Shown here one piece after another: positions 8,795-17,163 of a stretch of DNA of 32,042 nucleotides. Position 1 is the stretch's first letter, and each line of letters opens with the position of its first letter. The translations under genes and the position numbers were made by a program. Origin of the DNA: JADHUC01 sp964617665 (GTDB lineage: Bacteria; Planctomycetota; Planctomycetia; Pirellulales; Pirellulaceae); contig CAZUAH010000102.1 of assembly GCA_964617665.1 (NCBI GenBank), forward strand, positions 1-32,042, given 5' to 3'. The notes under the pieces were generated by a model that was not told the origin of the DNA, made no database searches, and was given only the letters and a program-made list of their open reading frames with translations.

Positions 8795-9020
8795 ACAACC
8801 TTTCGCCATCGTCGCGCACTTCGGACCATGGAATCGGCTTCACTTTCCCTGTTCGCAGTTCTTCAGAGCGACGGGCGACCTCTGCGCGCCAAGAACGATC
8901 TACCTCGCGCGGATCGTCGGCCGAAGCAGAATCAAGGCTATCCAGCAACGCCTCGATCACTTGCACGCGATCTGTTTCCGGGAGTTGAGTCGCCGCAGTA
9001 ACGATCGCTTGAGCGTTCAT
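8784..9020 (-). CDS. Antitoxin of the addiction-module component family
   Basis: This 78-residue protein fits the small addiction-module antitoxin family (TIGR02574 / Unstab_antitox type). It has a helical N-terminus (AATQLPETDRVQVIEALLDSL), a charged middle (SWRAEVARRSEEL) and the characteristic ending GKVKPIPWSEVRD. It would bind and neutralise the ParE/RelE toxin encoded by the overlapping downstream frame. The ATG at 9020 has AAGGGAG seven bases upstream. The antitoxin frame is intact while the toxin is broken, the usual order of decay for such modules because losing the toxin first is harmless. Confidence 0.88.
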   Translation of the reverse strand: MNAQAIVTAATQLPETDRVQVIEALLDSLDSASADDPREVDRSWRAEVARRSEELRTGKVKPIPWSEVRDDGERLFAG

Positions 9021-9205
9021 TAGTTATCTCCCTTCGCGTTCTGTACTCCGGGCGCCGCGTGCTTGCCTCCCTTCACTATACCCTATCTGCGGGGCAAGTC
9101 TTGTCCTTCTCCATCCTGAGCAGGGATATAGACATTTCCGACGTGGGAGCCGGAATCAAGGTGGCTTCCTCATGGCCGCGAAGAACTATGGATCGTGGGC
9201 CGCGA

Positions 9206-10846
9206 TTAGTGATTGAAGTGCCGGGTCCCAGTGAAGACCATTGCTAGGCCCAGTTCATTCGCCTTTGCGATAACGTCGTCATCCCTTTTGGCGCCGCCGG
9301 GTTCGATCACCGCCGTGGCGCCGGCTTCTTTGGCCCATTCGAGGCTGTCGGGGAACGGGAAGAAGGCATCGGATGCCAGCACGCTTCCCGATGTGTCGAA
9401 GTCGCCAGAGGCTCCGCCGTAATCACTGGCGATGATCCTTGACAGCCGGGCCGAGTTGACGCGGCTCATCTGCCCAGCGCCCGCGCCCAGAAGTATCTTG
9501 TCTTTCGCGAGCACAATGGCATTGGACTTCACGTGTTTGCAGACCAGCCACGCGAATTTCAGGTCTTCCATCTCGCGATCGTCTGGTTGCCGTTCCGTGA
9601 CGACTTTCCACTGGTCTGTGTTCAAGCCCAGCATATCCCGGTCCTGAACCAGTGCACCGCCCACCACATACTTCAGGAACCGGTCTGCGTTGCGGCCTCC
9701 GTCCATCGGTCCCACTTCCAGCAGTCGGACGTTCGGGCCCCAGCCTTCGCGAGCCTGGATGGCCTCGATGGCACCGTCCTCGAACGTGGGTGCCAGGACA
9801 ATCTCCGCGAAGAAGCCGCCGGCTCCGGCGTCCTTGCCCCAACGCTTGTAGGTTTCAGCGATCGCCTGGGCGAGTTCGCAGGTCACAGGGCGATTCACTG
9901 CGATGATTCCGCCCATGGCCGCATTCACGTCCCCCATGTACGCCTTGCGATATGCCTCGACCAGATCGTCATCAATTGCCGCTCCGGCTGGGTTGGCGTG
10001 TTTGATGATGACAACGGCTGGGTCCTCAAATTCCTTGACCAGTTCAAGTGCGCCATTGGCATCAAAGTAGTTGTTGTAAGAAATCTCCTTGCCGCCCAAG
10101 AGCTTCGCCCTACCGATACTGGGTTCCGCGTCAGCATCGGGACCTCGGTAAAATGCCGCTGACTGGTGCGGGTTTTCGCCGTAGCGAAGCTTGTCGCCAA
10201 CCCGCTGGAAACTGAAACTGATCTTGTCCGGGAATTCGTCGCCGGTTTGTCCGGCAAGGTAGGTGCTGATGGCCGTGTCGTATTGGGCGGTAAGGCTGAA
10301 GGCTTGGAGGGCGAACTTCTGCCGCAACGCGAACGAAACCTGCCCCTCGTTCGCCTCCATCTCGTCCAGGACTTCTTGGTACTGAGACGGATCGGTCACG
10401 ATCGTGACATATCTGTGGTTCTTCGCGGCAGCGCGTACCAGCGTCGGGCCGCCGATGTCGATCATCTCGATCGCGTCGGCAAGCGTGCAGCCTTCTTTGG
10501 CGATCGCATCGGTGAATGGATAGAGCGACACGCAGACCAGGTCCACTGGTTCGATCTCGTACTTCTCAATGTCCGCAATGTGGTCCGGATCATCGCGTAG
10601 TGCGAGAATACCGCCGTGAACCTTGGGATGGAGCGTCACTACACGGTGCCCGAGCATTTCAGGAAACCCCGTCCACTCCTGGACGTACCTGACCGGAATG
10701 TTCGCTTTGTCGATGGCTTTGGCCGTACCACCCGAAGATATGATCTCGACTCCCTTCTTCGCGAGCGCCGCGGCAAACTCTTCGATCCCCGTCTTGTCAA
10801 ATACACTGATCAGCGCCCTTTTGACGCTTGCTTTTTCTTCCTGCAT
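9206..10846 (-). CDS. purH: Bifunctional AICAR transformylase / IMP cyclohydrolase
   Basis: PurH performs the last two steps of IMP synthesis: formyl transfer from 10-formyl-THF to AICAR, then ring closure. The start chosen is ATG at 10846 (MQEEKASVKRALISVFDKTG), giving 546 residues, slightly longer than the common 510-530. An upstream GTG at 10903 would add 19 unlikely residues. The MGS-like cyclohydrolase domain fills about 1-150, with SSGGTAK, GHRVVTLHPKVHGG and IDIGGPTLVRAAAKNH. The transformylase domain shows RYGENPHQ (221-228), SYNNYFDANGALEL and the catalytic pair K282-H283 in KHANPAG. It ends with GTRHFNH. It lies 138 bases downstream of purN on the same strand, so the two probably form a purine operon. 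Confidence 0.97.
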   Translation of the reverse strand: MQEEKASVKRALISVFDKTGIEEFAAALAKKGVEIISSGGTAKAIDKANIPVRYVQEWTGFPEMLGHRVVTLHPKVHGGILALRDDPDHIADIEKYEIEPVDLVCVSLYPFTDAIAKEGCTLADAIEMIDIGGPTLVRAAAKNHRYVTIVTDPSQYQEVLDEMEANEGQVSFALRQKFALQAFSLTAQYDTAISTYLAGQTGDEFPDKISFSFQRVGDKLRYGENPHQSAAFYRGPDADAEPSIGRAKLLGGKEISYNNYFDANGALELVKEFEDPAVVIIKHANPAGAAIDDDLVEAYRKAYMGDVNAAMGGIIAVNRPVTCELAQAIAETYKRWGKDAGAGGFFAEIVLAPTFEDGAIEAIQAREGWGPNVRLLEVGPMDGGRNADRFLKYVVGGALVQDRDMLGLNTDQWKVVTERQPDDREMEDLKFAWLVCKHVKSNAIVLAKDKILLGAGAGQMSRVNSARLSRIIASDYGGASGDFDTSGSVLASDAFFPFPDSLEWAKEAGATAVIEPGGAKRDDDVIAKANELGLAMVFTGTRHFNH

Positions 10847-10916
10847 TTTCCGATTTCCTGTACTGATAGACTCCTCAGCGATTCCTGTCTCCCGTTCAGC
10901 CACAGACGCTACGCGT

Positions 10917-10946
10917 CAGGTCCCCTCCTGTCAACATGGGGGCCTG
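10917..10946 (-). promoter_or_regulatory. Hairpin between purN and purH
   Basis: Bases 10917-10925 (caggtcccc) pair with 10938-10946 (gggggcctg) as a 9-bp stem with one G-U pair and a 12-base loop. On the minus-strand transcript it falls between the purN stop and the purH start and is not followed by a T-run, so it is not a classical terminator there. It could be an mRNA processing or stability element. This is a structural observation only. Confidence 0.3.
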
Positions 10947-10984
10947 TTTTCCGCCCGGTTTTCGCGATTGAAGATGGCCGAAGC

Positions 10985-11626
10985 CTACTGCGGAGCGATG
11001 CGCACTCGCCGGCCGTCGATACTCACTCGGCCTGCTCCGATCAGTCGCAGAACCTCCGGGTATGCCTCGCACTCCTGCTCGAAGACTCGCGAGGCCAGCG
11101 CGTCGGGGGTATCGTCTTCCATCACGGGTACGGTTTTCTGTACGACGACTGGCCCCCGGTCATACTCGTTGTCCGCGAAATGGACGGTGCAGCCCGAGAC
11201 CTTTGCCCCGTATTCCAATATGGCTTCGTGAACGAAATGACCATACATTCCCTTGCCGCAGAATGCCGGGATCAACGCTGGATGAATGTTCAGCACGCGG
11301 TGAGTGAAATCCTGTGGGATACTCACCTGTTTCAGAAAACCGCCCATCGCCACGATATCGACGTTTGCCTGCCGACAACCATCAAATATCGCCGTGCTGA
11401 AGGCTTCTCGTGAGTCGAACTGCTTGCGTTCGATCACGACCGCGGGAATGCCGGCCTCCTCGGCGTATTGCAGACCTCGGGAATCAGGATTGCTGGTGAC
11501 TACCAATTCGATCTTCACATCCATCAGACCGGCGTCGATCTTCTGAATCATGTTCTTGAGCGTGGTACCGCCACCAGAAATCAACACGGCAATTCGAAGT
11601 GGTGACTTTGCTTCCAAGTTAATCAC
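10985..11626 (-). CDS. purN: Phosphoribosylglycinamide formyltransferase
   Basis: PurN transfers the formyl group of 10-formyl-THF to GAR in purine synthesis. The 213-residue product carries the glycine-rich N-terminal loop ISGGGTTL (16-23). The catalytic triad is N113 and H115 in NIHPALIPAF and D156 in HFADNEYDRGPVV. Length fits the family (about 190-215). The start is GTG at 11626, with GGGAG nine bases upstream, placing it in front of the first beta strand. The usual SGxGSN loop reads SGGGTT here, a modest variation. It is divergent from fmt and upstream of purH, and all three depend on 10-formyl-THF. Confidence 0.95.
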   Translation of the reverse strand: MINLEAKSPLRIAVLISGGGTTLKNMIQKIDAGLMDVKIELVVTSNPDSRGLQYAEEAGIPAVVIERKQFDSREAFSTAIFDGCRQANVDIVAMGGFLKQVSIPQDFTHRVLNIHPALIPAFCGKGMYGHFVHEAILEYGAKVSGCTVHFADNEYDRGPVVVQKTVPVMEDDTPDALASRVFEQECEAYPEVLRLIGAGRVSIDGRRVRIAPQ

Positions 11627-11800
11627 GTTTGCGTGCTCCCGTTCGGTATTCTGTGCTTCCGCTAAGGATGTAAGGAGTCACACCAAAAAAATCAAGTGGG
11701 CACGGAGTTGCATTCTCCCCCCCGCCCCTTGACCACGAGCGGGAAAAGCCTAAAAGACGGGCATTGGTCACTTCCGCCGTCAACGAGCGAGTTCGCAGGC

Positions 11801-12754
11801 ATGCGTATAGTCATGATGGGCACGGGGCCGTTTGCGGCTCCGACGTTTCGCAGATTGTGTGACACGGATCACGCCGTCGTGGCGTTGGTCACCAGACCGC
11901 TGCGCCCCGGGCGTTCGCGCCGGCCGGTGCCGATTGGGCCTATGCGCGAGATTGCAGGCGAACACGGAACGCCTGTTTTCGATCCCGAAGACGTCAATTC
12001 GGCGGAATCGCGAACTCGACTGGTCGACTACGAGGCCGACCTGTTGATCGTGTGCGATTATGGTCAGATCCTGTCCGCCGATACTCTGGCCACAACGCGA
12101 CTGGGCGGAATCAATATCCACGGCTCGCTATTGCCAAAGTATCGCGGTGCTGCGCCGGTAAACTGGGCGATCTGGAACGGGGACACGGAGACTGGGGTCA
12201 GTGTAATCCACATGACACCCAAGTTGGACGCTGGGCCCGTCATTGCCCTTGGTCGCACGCCGATTGAACCTGAAGATACGGCCGAACAATTGGAGGAGCG
12301 ATTGTCGGAGATTGGGGCCAGCGTGGTTTTGGAGGTTCTCGATTCGGTCGGTTCCGGTGACGTAGAGGCTTTGCCACAAGACGCGTCGCTGGCGTCCAAA
12401 GCCCCGCGGCTCAAGAAAAGCGATGGCCTAGTCAACTGGGATTGCCCGGCAGCGGCCATCAAGAATCAGATTCGGGCGGTCCAGCCGTGGCCGAAAGCCT
12501 ATACGTTTTGGCATCGACCGAACGGGCCGCCGCTACGGCTGATCGTCGGCCCGGTGACCGTGACCGAAGCTCCCAGGACGGAGTCGGCTCCCGGTACGGT
12601 CGTCGACGTGTCAGATGATGCCGTTTCTGTGGCTACAGCCGAGGGCGTTGTCCTATTGACCAACGTTCAGCCGTCTGGCAAACGGATGCTCACGGCGGCG
12701 GAGTTCCTCCGAGGCTACCACGTCCAGGTCGACGAGAGATTCGGAGCGGAGTAG
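11801..12754 (+). CDS. fmt: Methionyl-tRNA formyltransferase
   Basis: Fmt formylates initiator Met-tRNA using 10-formyl-THF. From ATG 11801 (MRIVMMGTGPFAAPTF) the protein is 317 residues, the normal length; a longer in-frame start at 11696 would add 35 residues unlike the family. The hydrolase-fold active site is N105 and H107 in INIHGSLLPKYRGAAP and D143 in LDAGP. The C-terminal OB-like domain contains RAVQPWPKAYTFW, then the end region FLRGYHVQ. The ribosome site is weak. The gene is divergent from purN across 174 bases and convergent with manA, whose stop lies six bases away. Confidence 0.96.
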   Translation: MRIVMMGTGPFAAPTFRRLCDTDHAVVALVTRPLRPGRSRRPVPIGPMREIAGEHGTPVFDPEDVNSAESRTRLVDYEADLLIVCDYGQILSADTLATTRLGGINIHGSLLPKYRGAAPVNWAIWNGDTETGVSVIHMTPKLDAGPVIALGRTPIEPEDTAEQLEERLSEIGASVVLEVLDSVGSGDVEALPQDASLASKAPRLKKSDGLVNWDCPAAAIKNQIRAVQPWPKAYTFWHRPNGPPLRLIVGPVTVTEAPRTESAPGTVVDVSDDAVSVATAEGVVLLTNVQPSGKRMLTAAEFLRGYHVQVDERFGAE

Positions 12755-12760
12755 CCCGAG

Positions 12761-13996
12761 CTATTGCGAACGAGGCACGGTCGCTTTGAAGATGGTCGTC
12801 GTTTCGGCCTTCTTGGTGGCGATTTCGTACTTCTCCACAGCCGCCGGTACGAGAACGGATCTCCCTTTCGGCATTCGCAGCACTTCGCCAGCCGCAGCGT
12901 GTTCGATTTGAGCTTCCCCTTCGACGACGAACAGGATTTCGACGCAGCGGTTCTCGCCACTTGAATACACTTGGTCGCCGTCCAATCGAATTAGCGACAA
13001 TTCAAACTCTGGTGCGGGCGAAGGGTAGACGACTTCTCCGTTCGCCCTCTGCTCGCGTTTGATCTTCTCCGCCTTTCCCGACCGAGGGTCCAGCACCTTC
13101 TCCAATTCCGCGATATCTACGTGTTTGCCTGTAAGCCCGGCTCGCAGCACATTGTCCGAGTTGGCCATCAGTTCGACCCCTGTGCCCGCGAGATACGCGT
13201 GCAGTTCGCCAGCCGGTACGAACAGTGCCTCCTCGGGCTCCAAATGCACGAGGTTCAGCATCAAGGCGCAGGCGACGCCAATGTCACCCGGATGCAACTC
13301 CCCAAGCTTGACGGTCCAGTAGGCGTGGTTGTCTTTATCTTCGCATTGCGGAGTACTCCGCATCTTCGATACCAACTCAGCAACTAACTTCTCCTTCTGT
13401 GGCTCGTCCAGTCGAGTGAGGCTTTGGAAGAATTGCTTTGGGCCCATCTCTTCATCACTTTTGAGGCGTTCCAAGTCAGACTCAATCACCTCAAGACCAG
13501 CGAAATCACTGAGGATTTCGTCGACCGGCCGAAACCCCTTCAACGCCCAGAAATCCGTTAGCGCGCACATGACTTCCGGTTTGTGATTGGGGTCTTTGTA
13601 ATTGCGTTTTCCGTCGTCGATAGCAGGCCCGTCATCTTTTTCCTCGTCAAAGCCCTCTCGCGCCTGTGCCAAATCCGGGTGAGCCTGGATCGACAGCGGT
13701 CTGGCCGCCACCAGCAACTTCATCAAGAAGGGCAGCTGATTATCAAAGCACTCGGCGACCTCGTCTCCCAAGATGGCCCTCGGCCGGTCGGCAATCAGTT
13801 CCGATAGTGCCACCGGCTGTTTCTTGACCGATACTGAAGACGGCGCTTTTGGATGGGCTCCCATCCACATCTCCGCTTCGGGACGATTGGTCTTGGAGTC
13901 GTTGCCCAGGAAATCGCCAATCGCGTCAAGGCCGCCCCAGCCGTAGTATTGAATCTGGTTGTCCAGCAGCATAATCGTTGGAACTGTACCACTCAT
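12761..13996 (-). CDS. manA: Class I mannose-6-phosphate isomerase
   Basis: This cupin zinc enzyme interconverts mannose-6-phosphate and fructose-6-phosphate. The 411-residue protein shows zinc ligands Q104 and H106 in SIQAHPD, E141 in HKPEVMCAL, and the His of VPAGELHAYL. A catalytic Arg lies in NVLRAGLT. The N-terminal YYGWGGLDAIG replaces the usual Y-x-W-G start and fits the family. A second cupin follows at the C-terminus. The start ATG at 13996 has GGAGGAGG five bases upstream. The role could be mannose use or GDP-mannose supply; the neighbouring genes do not decide it. Confidence 0.94.
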   Translation of the reverse strand: MSGTVPTIMLLDNQIQYYGWGGLDAIGDFLGNDSKTNRPEAEMWMGAHPKAPSSVSVKKQPVALSELIADRPRAILGDEVAECFDNQLPFLMKLLVAARPLSIQAHPDLAQAREGFDEEKDDGPAIDDGKRNYKDPNHKPEVMCALTDFWALKGFRPVDEILSDFAGLEVIESDLERLKSDEEMGPKQFFQSLTRLDEPQKEKLVAELVSKMRSTPQCEDKDNHAYWTVKLGELHPGDIGVACALMLNLVHLEPEEALFVPAGELHAYLAGTGVELMANSDNVLRAGLTGKHVDIAELEKVLDPRSGKAEKIKREQRANGEVVYPSPAPEFELSLIRLDGDQVYSSGENRCVEILFVVEGEAQIEHAAAGEVLRMPKGRSVLVPAAVEKYEIATKKAETTTIFKATVPRSQ

Positions 13997-14152
13997 CGCA
14001 TCCTCCTCCGCTGTGCATCGTAGTCAATCGGAAGCGAAACAGACAAGAACCCGTGTAACGGCAATCCCGAACACATAACATTGTGTGTGGCGGCAGTTTG
14101 TAGGACAATGTCATACGTGGAAACAAACAATTTGTGATGATGGAGTTCGAGG

Positions 14153-17143
14153 ATGAGTGTCTGTATCCGTAGCCGTATTGTGATTGGCTTGCTCGCCGTA
14201 CTCGTCGTCGGAGGTGCATTTTCCGGCTCTCGGATCGTCGGGCAGGACGATGCTCGGGTGGACGTCCAATCGACGAAGTCTGGTGAGATTTCGGTTGGCC
14301 AGCAGATGCGAGCCCTGGTCGAGGCGGACTGGATCGACCGAGATCGACGCTTCGTAGCGAAAAAATCCGAGGCTCCAGCACCTTCTGCGGTGAATTCCGA
14401 CGGCGTGACCACCGAGCAGGACGCTGCTGGCGGGTGTGACGGAGTCAAGAATGGTCGCTGCGGATTCCATGCGGCCAGCGGCGAAATGGACCCTTGGTGG
14501 CAAGTGGATCTCGGAGCGGTGTGCAAGCTTGACCGCGTTGTCATCTACAACCGCACGGACGGCAATACTGCACCGCGCACAAAACGCATCGGTATCCGCG
14601 TGGCAACAGTTGCCGACGAGCCAGAATTCGTGGAAGTGTATCGGCACAACGGCGAGACTTTCCTCGGTGTAAACGAAGACAAGCCGCTGGTGGTCGACTT
14701 GAAGGGCAAGAACGTGGCCGCGCGGATCGTGCGATTGGACGTGCCCGGTCGATGCTCCTTCGCTTTGGACGAAATCGAAGTCTATGGGACGGACGATCCA
14801 AAGAAGAACATCGCACTTGGCAAACCGGCCGATCAGAAGAGCGTGAGTCCGTATTCGTATCCCGGCACCAGAGGCCATGTATACAAACCCGCCAAGCTCG
14901 AGCTACCAGCCGAGCCCAAGAAGGCAGCATTCCTTTTGGCTCACACACGTGAAGTGATTCGCCGCGGGTACGATTTGGCCGAGCGGTTTCGTGGCAGGAG
15001 CGATTGCGGGCGATTGGATGCACTGACCGCGAAACTCGAAGTACTGGACGCAGATCTTCGTGACCTCGAATCGGCTGGCGATGTGCCTGAGGAGGTTCGG
15101 CGTGAGAAGTATCTCGCAGCGCGATGGCTGGTTCGCGACATCGCCTTCATGAATCCCCTGTTGGATTTCGACAAGATCCTGTTCGTCACGCGTCACGATC
15201 CAGGCGGCTTGTACCACATGGTACATCAGTACTACGGCTTCTGCTCCAAACCCGGTGGCGGACTGTTCGTGCTGTGCGATCCGTTTTCGTCCGATCCGAA
15301 GGTAGTCAATCTACTTGAGGACTCGTTGGTCGAACGCGGCCGCCTTGCCGGCAGCAAGCTCGATCCCGGAACGTTCCTTTCGCCCGAGTTGTCCTATGAC
15401 GGCCAGTCCATCTTGTTCGCCTACACCGAGGGCAAAGCCGACGGGATCGAGTGGTCGCCGAAAGCCAGTTACCACATCTTTCGTGTTGGGGTGGATGGCA
15501 ACAACTTGGTTCAATTGACCGACGGCCGATGGAACGACTTCGACCCGTGTTTCCTGCCCAACGGCCGGATCGTTTTCATCACTGAACGTCGCGGCGGGTA
15601 TCTGCGTTGTGGCGGTTCCGCCCCGCCGTACGACTCGCCGACCTACACACTCCACTCGATGGAACCGGACGGCAGCGACATCATCTGCCTGAGTTTTCAC
15701 GAGACGCAAGAGTGGCATCCCAGCGTGGACAATAACGGGATGATCGTCTACACACGATGGGACTACGTCGATCGCGACACGAACGTGGCCCACCATATAT
15801 GGAACTGTCATCCCGACGGTCGCGATCCGCGCAGCTTTCACGGCAATTACCCGACTAAGCGGGAGAGCCGGCCGTGGATGGAGATGAGTATTCGGGCGAT
15901 TCCCGGGTCGCACAAATACGTGGCCACGGCCGCGGCCCACCATGGTCTGGCGTTCGGCTCGCTGGTGTCGATCGACTACCATCCCGTGGACGACGGTGCG
16001 GTATCGCAGATCGAACGACTGACGCCGAATGCACCATTCCCGGAATCGGAAGGTGGCAAACCGCTAATTCGCGAACGTATGGCGTACGGTACCGCGTGGC
16101 CGTTGAGCGAAGATGATTACTTGTGTGTGTACGACGCCCACGCGACGAACCGCGGCATCTACTGGATCGACCGCTATGGCAACAAGGAACTGTTGTACCG
16201 CGATCCAACGATTTCCTGCCTCAGCCCCATCCCCGTACGCCCCCGCCCATGTCCACCGGTCCTTCCCGAACGAACAACGCAGACGGCTGCTGCAGAGGCG
16301 TCGACCGGTGCTGGCGGCTCCACGATCGCCCTGATGAACGTATACGACAGCGACTTCGAGTGGCCCGAAGATACGACAATCTCGGCGCTTCGCGTGATTC
16401 AGGTCTTGCCAAAGACCACGGCACCTGTGAATCAGCCACGGATTGGTGTAGCCACGGAAACGAATGCTCGCGCCGTATTGGGAACCGTCCCCGTCGAGTC
16501 AGACGGCAGCGCCTACTTCGACGTTCCAGCCGGCAAGTTGGTCTATTTCCAAGCTCTGGACGAACGCGGCATGGCCGTCCAGTCGATGCGTTCGGGCACG
16601 TATGTGCATCCCGGCGAATCTCTCACATGTCAAGGATGCCACGAGCCAAAACACCAATCGCCGAATCTGCCGAAGACCGTTCCGTTGGCTTTGCGGCGAG
16701 AGCCGTCCACGATTCAACCTGATGTAGGCGGTTCAAATCCATTCAATTTCCCGCGTTTGGTTCAGCCGGTGCTGGATCGTCATTGTGTTGACTGCCACCG
16801 ACAGGAAAAGGCTCTCGACCTGTCGGGTCTGGTAGAGGGAAAGCACGGATGGTCTCGGTCGTACACCAGTCTTGCCGAGAAGTACGGTTTCTACTTTCAC
16901 GTGAGCAACGGTTCGATCAACTCCGGCGTGCATGGCGGTAGCCGGACGATTGCCGGAAGTTTCGGCGCGCGAGCCTCGCGATTGCTTGAGTACCTGGATG
17001 AAACGCATTACGGTGTGGAATTGTCGGAAGAGGATTTCCATCGCATTGTGCTTTGGCTCGACTGTAACTCGGAGTTCTACGGAGCATACTACAACACGGA
17101 AGCTCAGGCTCGCGGCGAAATGGTCTATCCGCGACTGGACTGA
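14153..17143 (+). CDS. Exported discoidin/beta-propeller/diheme protein, hydrazine synthase alpha-related
   Basis: This is a 996-residue exported protein with a Sec signal peptide (about 1-30, hydrophobic GLLAVLVVGGAFSG). Residues about 85-215 look like an F5/8-type C (discoidin) domain: MDPWWQVDLGAVCKLDRVVIYNR and LDEIEVYG. A helical linker follows. Residues about 335-690 form a TolB/PD40-like propeller with repeats such as DPCFLPNGRIVFITER and HPSVDNNGMIVYTRW. The region about 720-830 ends in the c-heme motif CQGCH (826-830), and the C-terminal domain has a second, CVDCH (878-882). The order propeller, heme domain, heme domain matches the alpha subunit of hydrazine synthase and the HzsA-related proteins common in planctomycetes. 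No beta or gamma subunit is present, so anammox chemistry is not implied. GGAG lies seven bases before the ATG. The TGA overlaps an ATG of the next frame, consistent with an operon. Confidence 0.92.
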   Translation: MSVCIRSRIVIGLLAVLVVGGAFSGSRIVGQDDARVDVQSTKSGEISVGQQMRALVEADWIDRDRRFVAKKSEAPAPSAVNSDGVTTEQDAAGGCDGVKNGRCGFHAASGEMDPWWQVDLGAVCKLDRVVIYNRTDGNTAPRTKRIGIRVATVADEPEFVEVYRHNGETFLGVNEDKPLVVDLKGKNVAARIVRLDVPGRCSFALDEIEVYGTDDPKKNIALGKPADQKSVSPYSYPGTRGHVYKPAKLELPAEPKKAAFLLAHTREVIRRGYDLAERFRGRSDCGRLDALTAKLEVLDADLRDLESAGDVPEEVRREKYLAARWLVRDIAFMNPLLDFDKILFVTRHDPGGLYHMVHQYYGFCSKPGGGLFVLCDPFSSDPKVVNLLEDSLVERGRLAGSKLDPGTFLSPELSYDGQSILFAYTEGKADGIEWSPKASYHIFRVGVDGNNLVQLTDGRWNDFDPCFLPNGRIVFITERRGGYLRCGGSAPPYDSPTYTLHSMEPDGSDIICLSFHETQEWHPSVDNNGMIVYTRWDYVDRDTNVAHHIWNCHPDGRDPRSFHGNYPTKRESRPWMEMSIRAIPGSHKYVATAAAHHGLAFGSLVSIDYHPVDDGAVSQIERLTPNAPFPESEGGKPLIRERMAYGTAWPLSEDDYLCVYDAHATNRGIYWIDRYGNKELLYRDPTISCLSPIPVRPRPCPPVLPERTTQTAAAEASTGAGGSTIALMNVYDSDFEWPEDTTISALRVIQVLPKTTAPVNQPRIGVATETNARAVLGTVPVESDGSAYFDVPAGKLVYFQALDERGMAVQSMRSGTYVHPGESLTCQGCHEPKHQSPNLPKTVPLALRREPSTIQPDVGGSNPFNFPRLVQPVLDRHCVDCHRQEKALDLSGLVEGKHGWSRSYTSLAEKYGFYFHVSNGSINSGVHGGSRTIAGSFGARASRLLEYLDETHYGVELSEEDFHRIVLWLDCNSEFYGAYYNTEAQARGEMVYPRLD

Positions 17144-17163
17144 TGCAGCATGGGGGAGCACAA

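Noticed and set aside
9021..9205. Small gene or RNA between the antitoxin and purH
   Set aside because: The 62-codon frame on the plus strand at 9059-9247 runs into purH antisense and shows no family features or RNA structure.
14153..17143. A genuine anammox hydrazine synthase
   Set aside because: Only an alpha-like protein is present, with a different residue four places after the first CxxCH His, and no beta/gamma-like genes are in the window.
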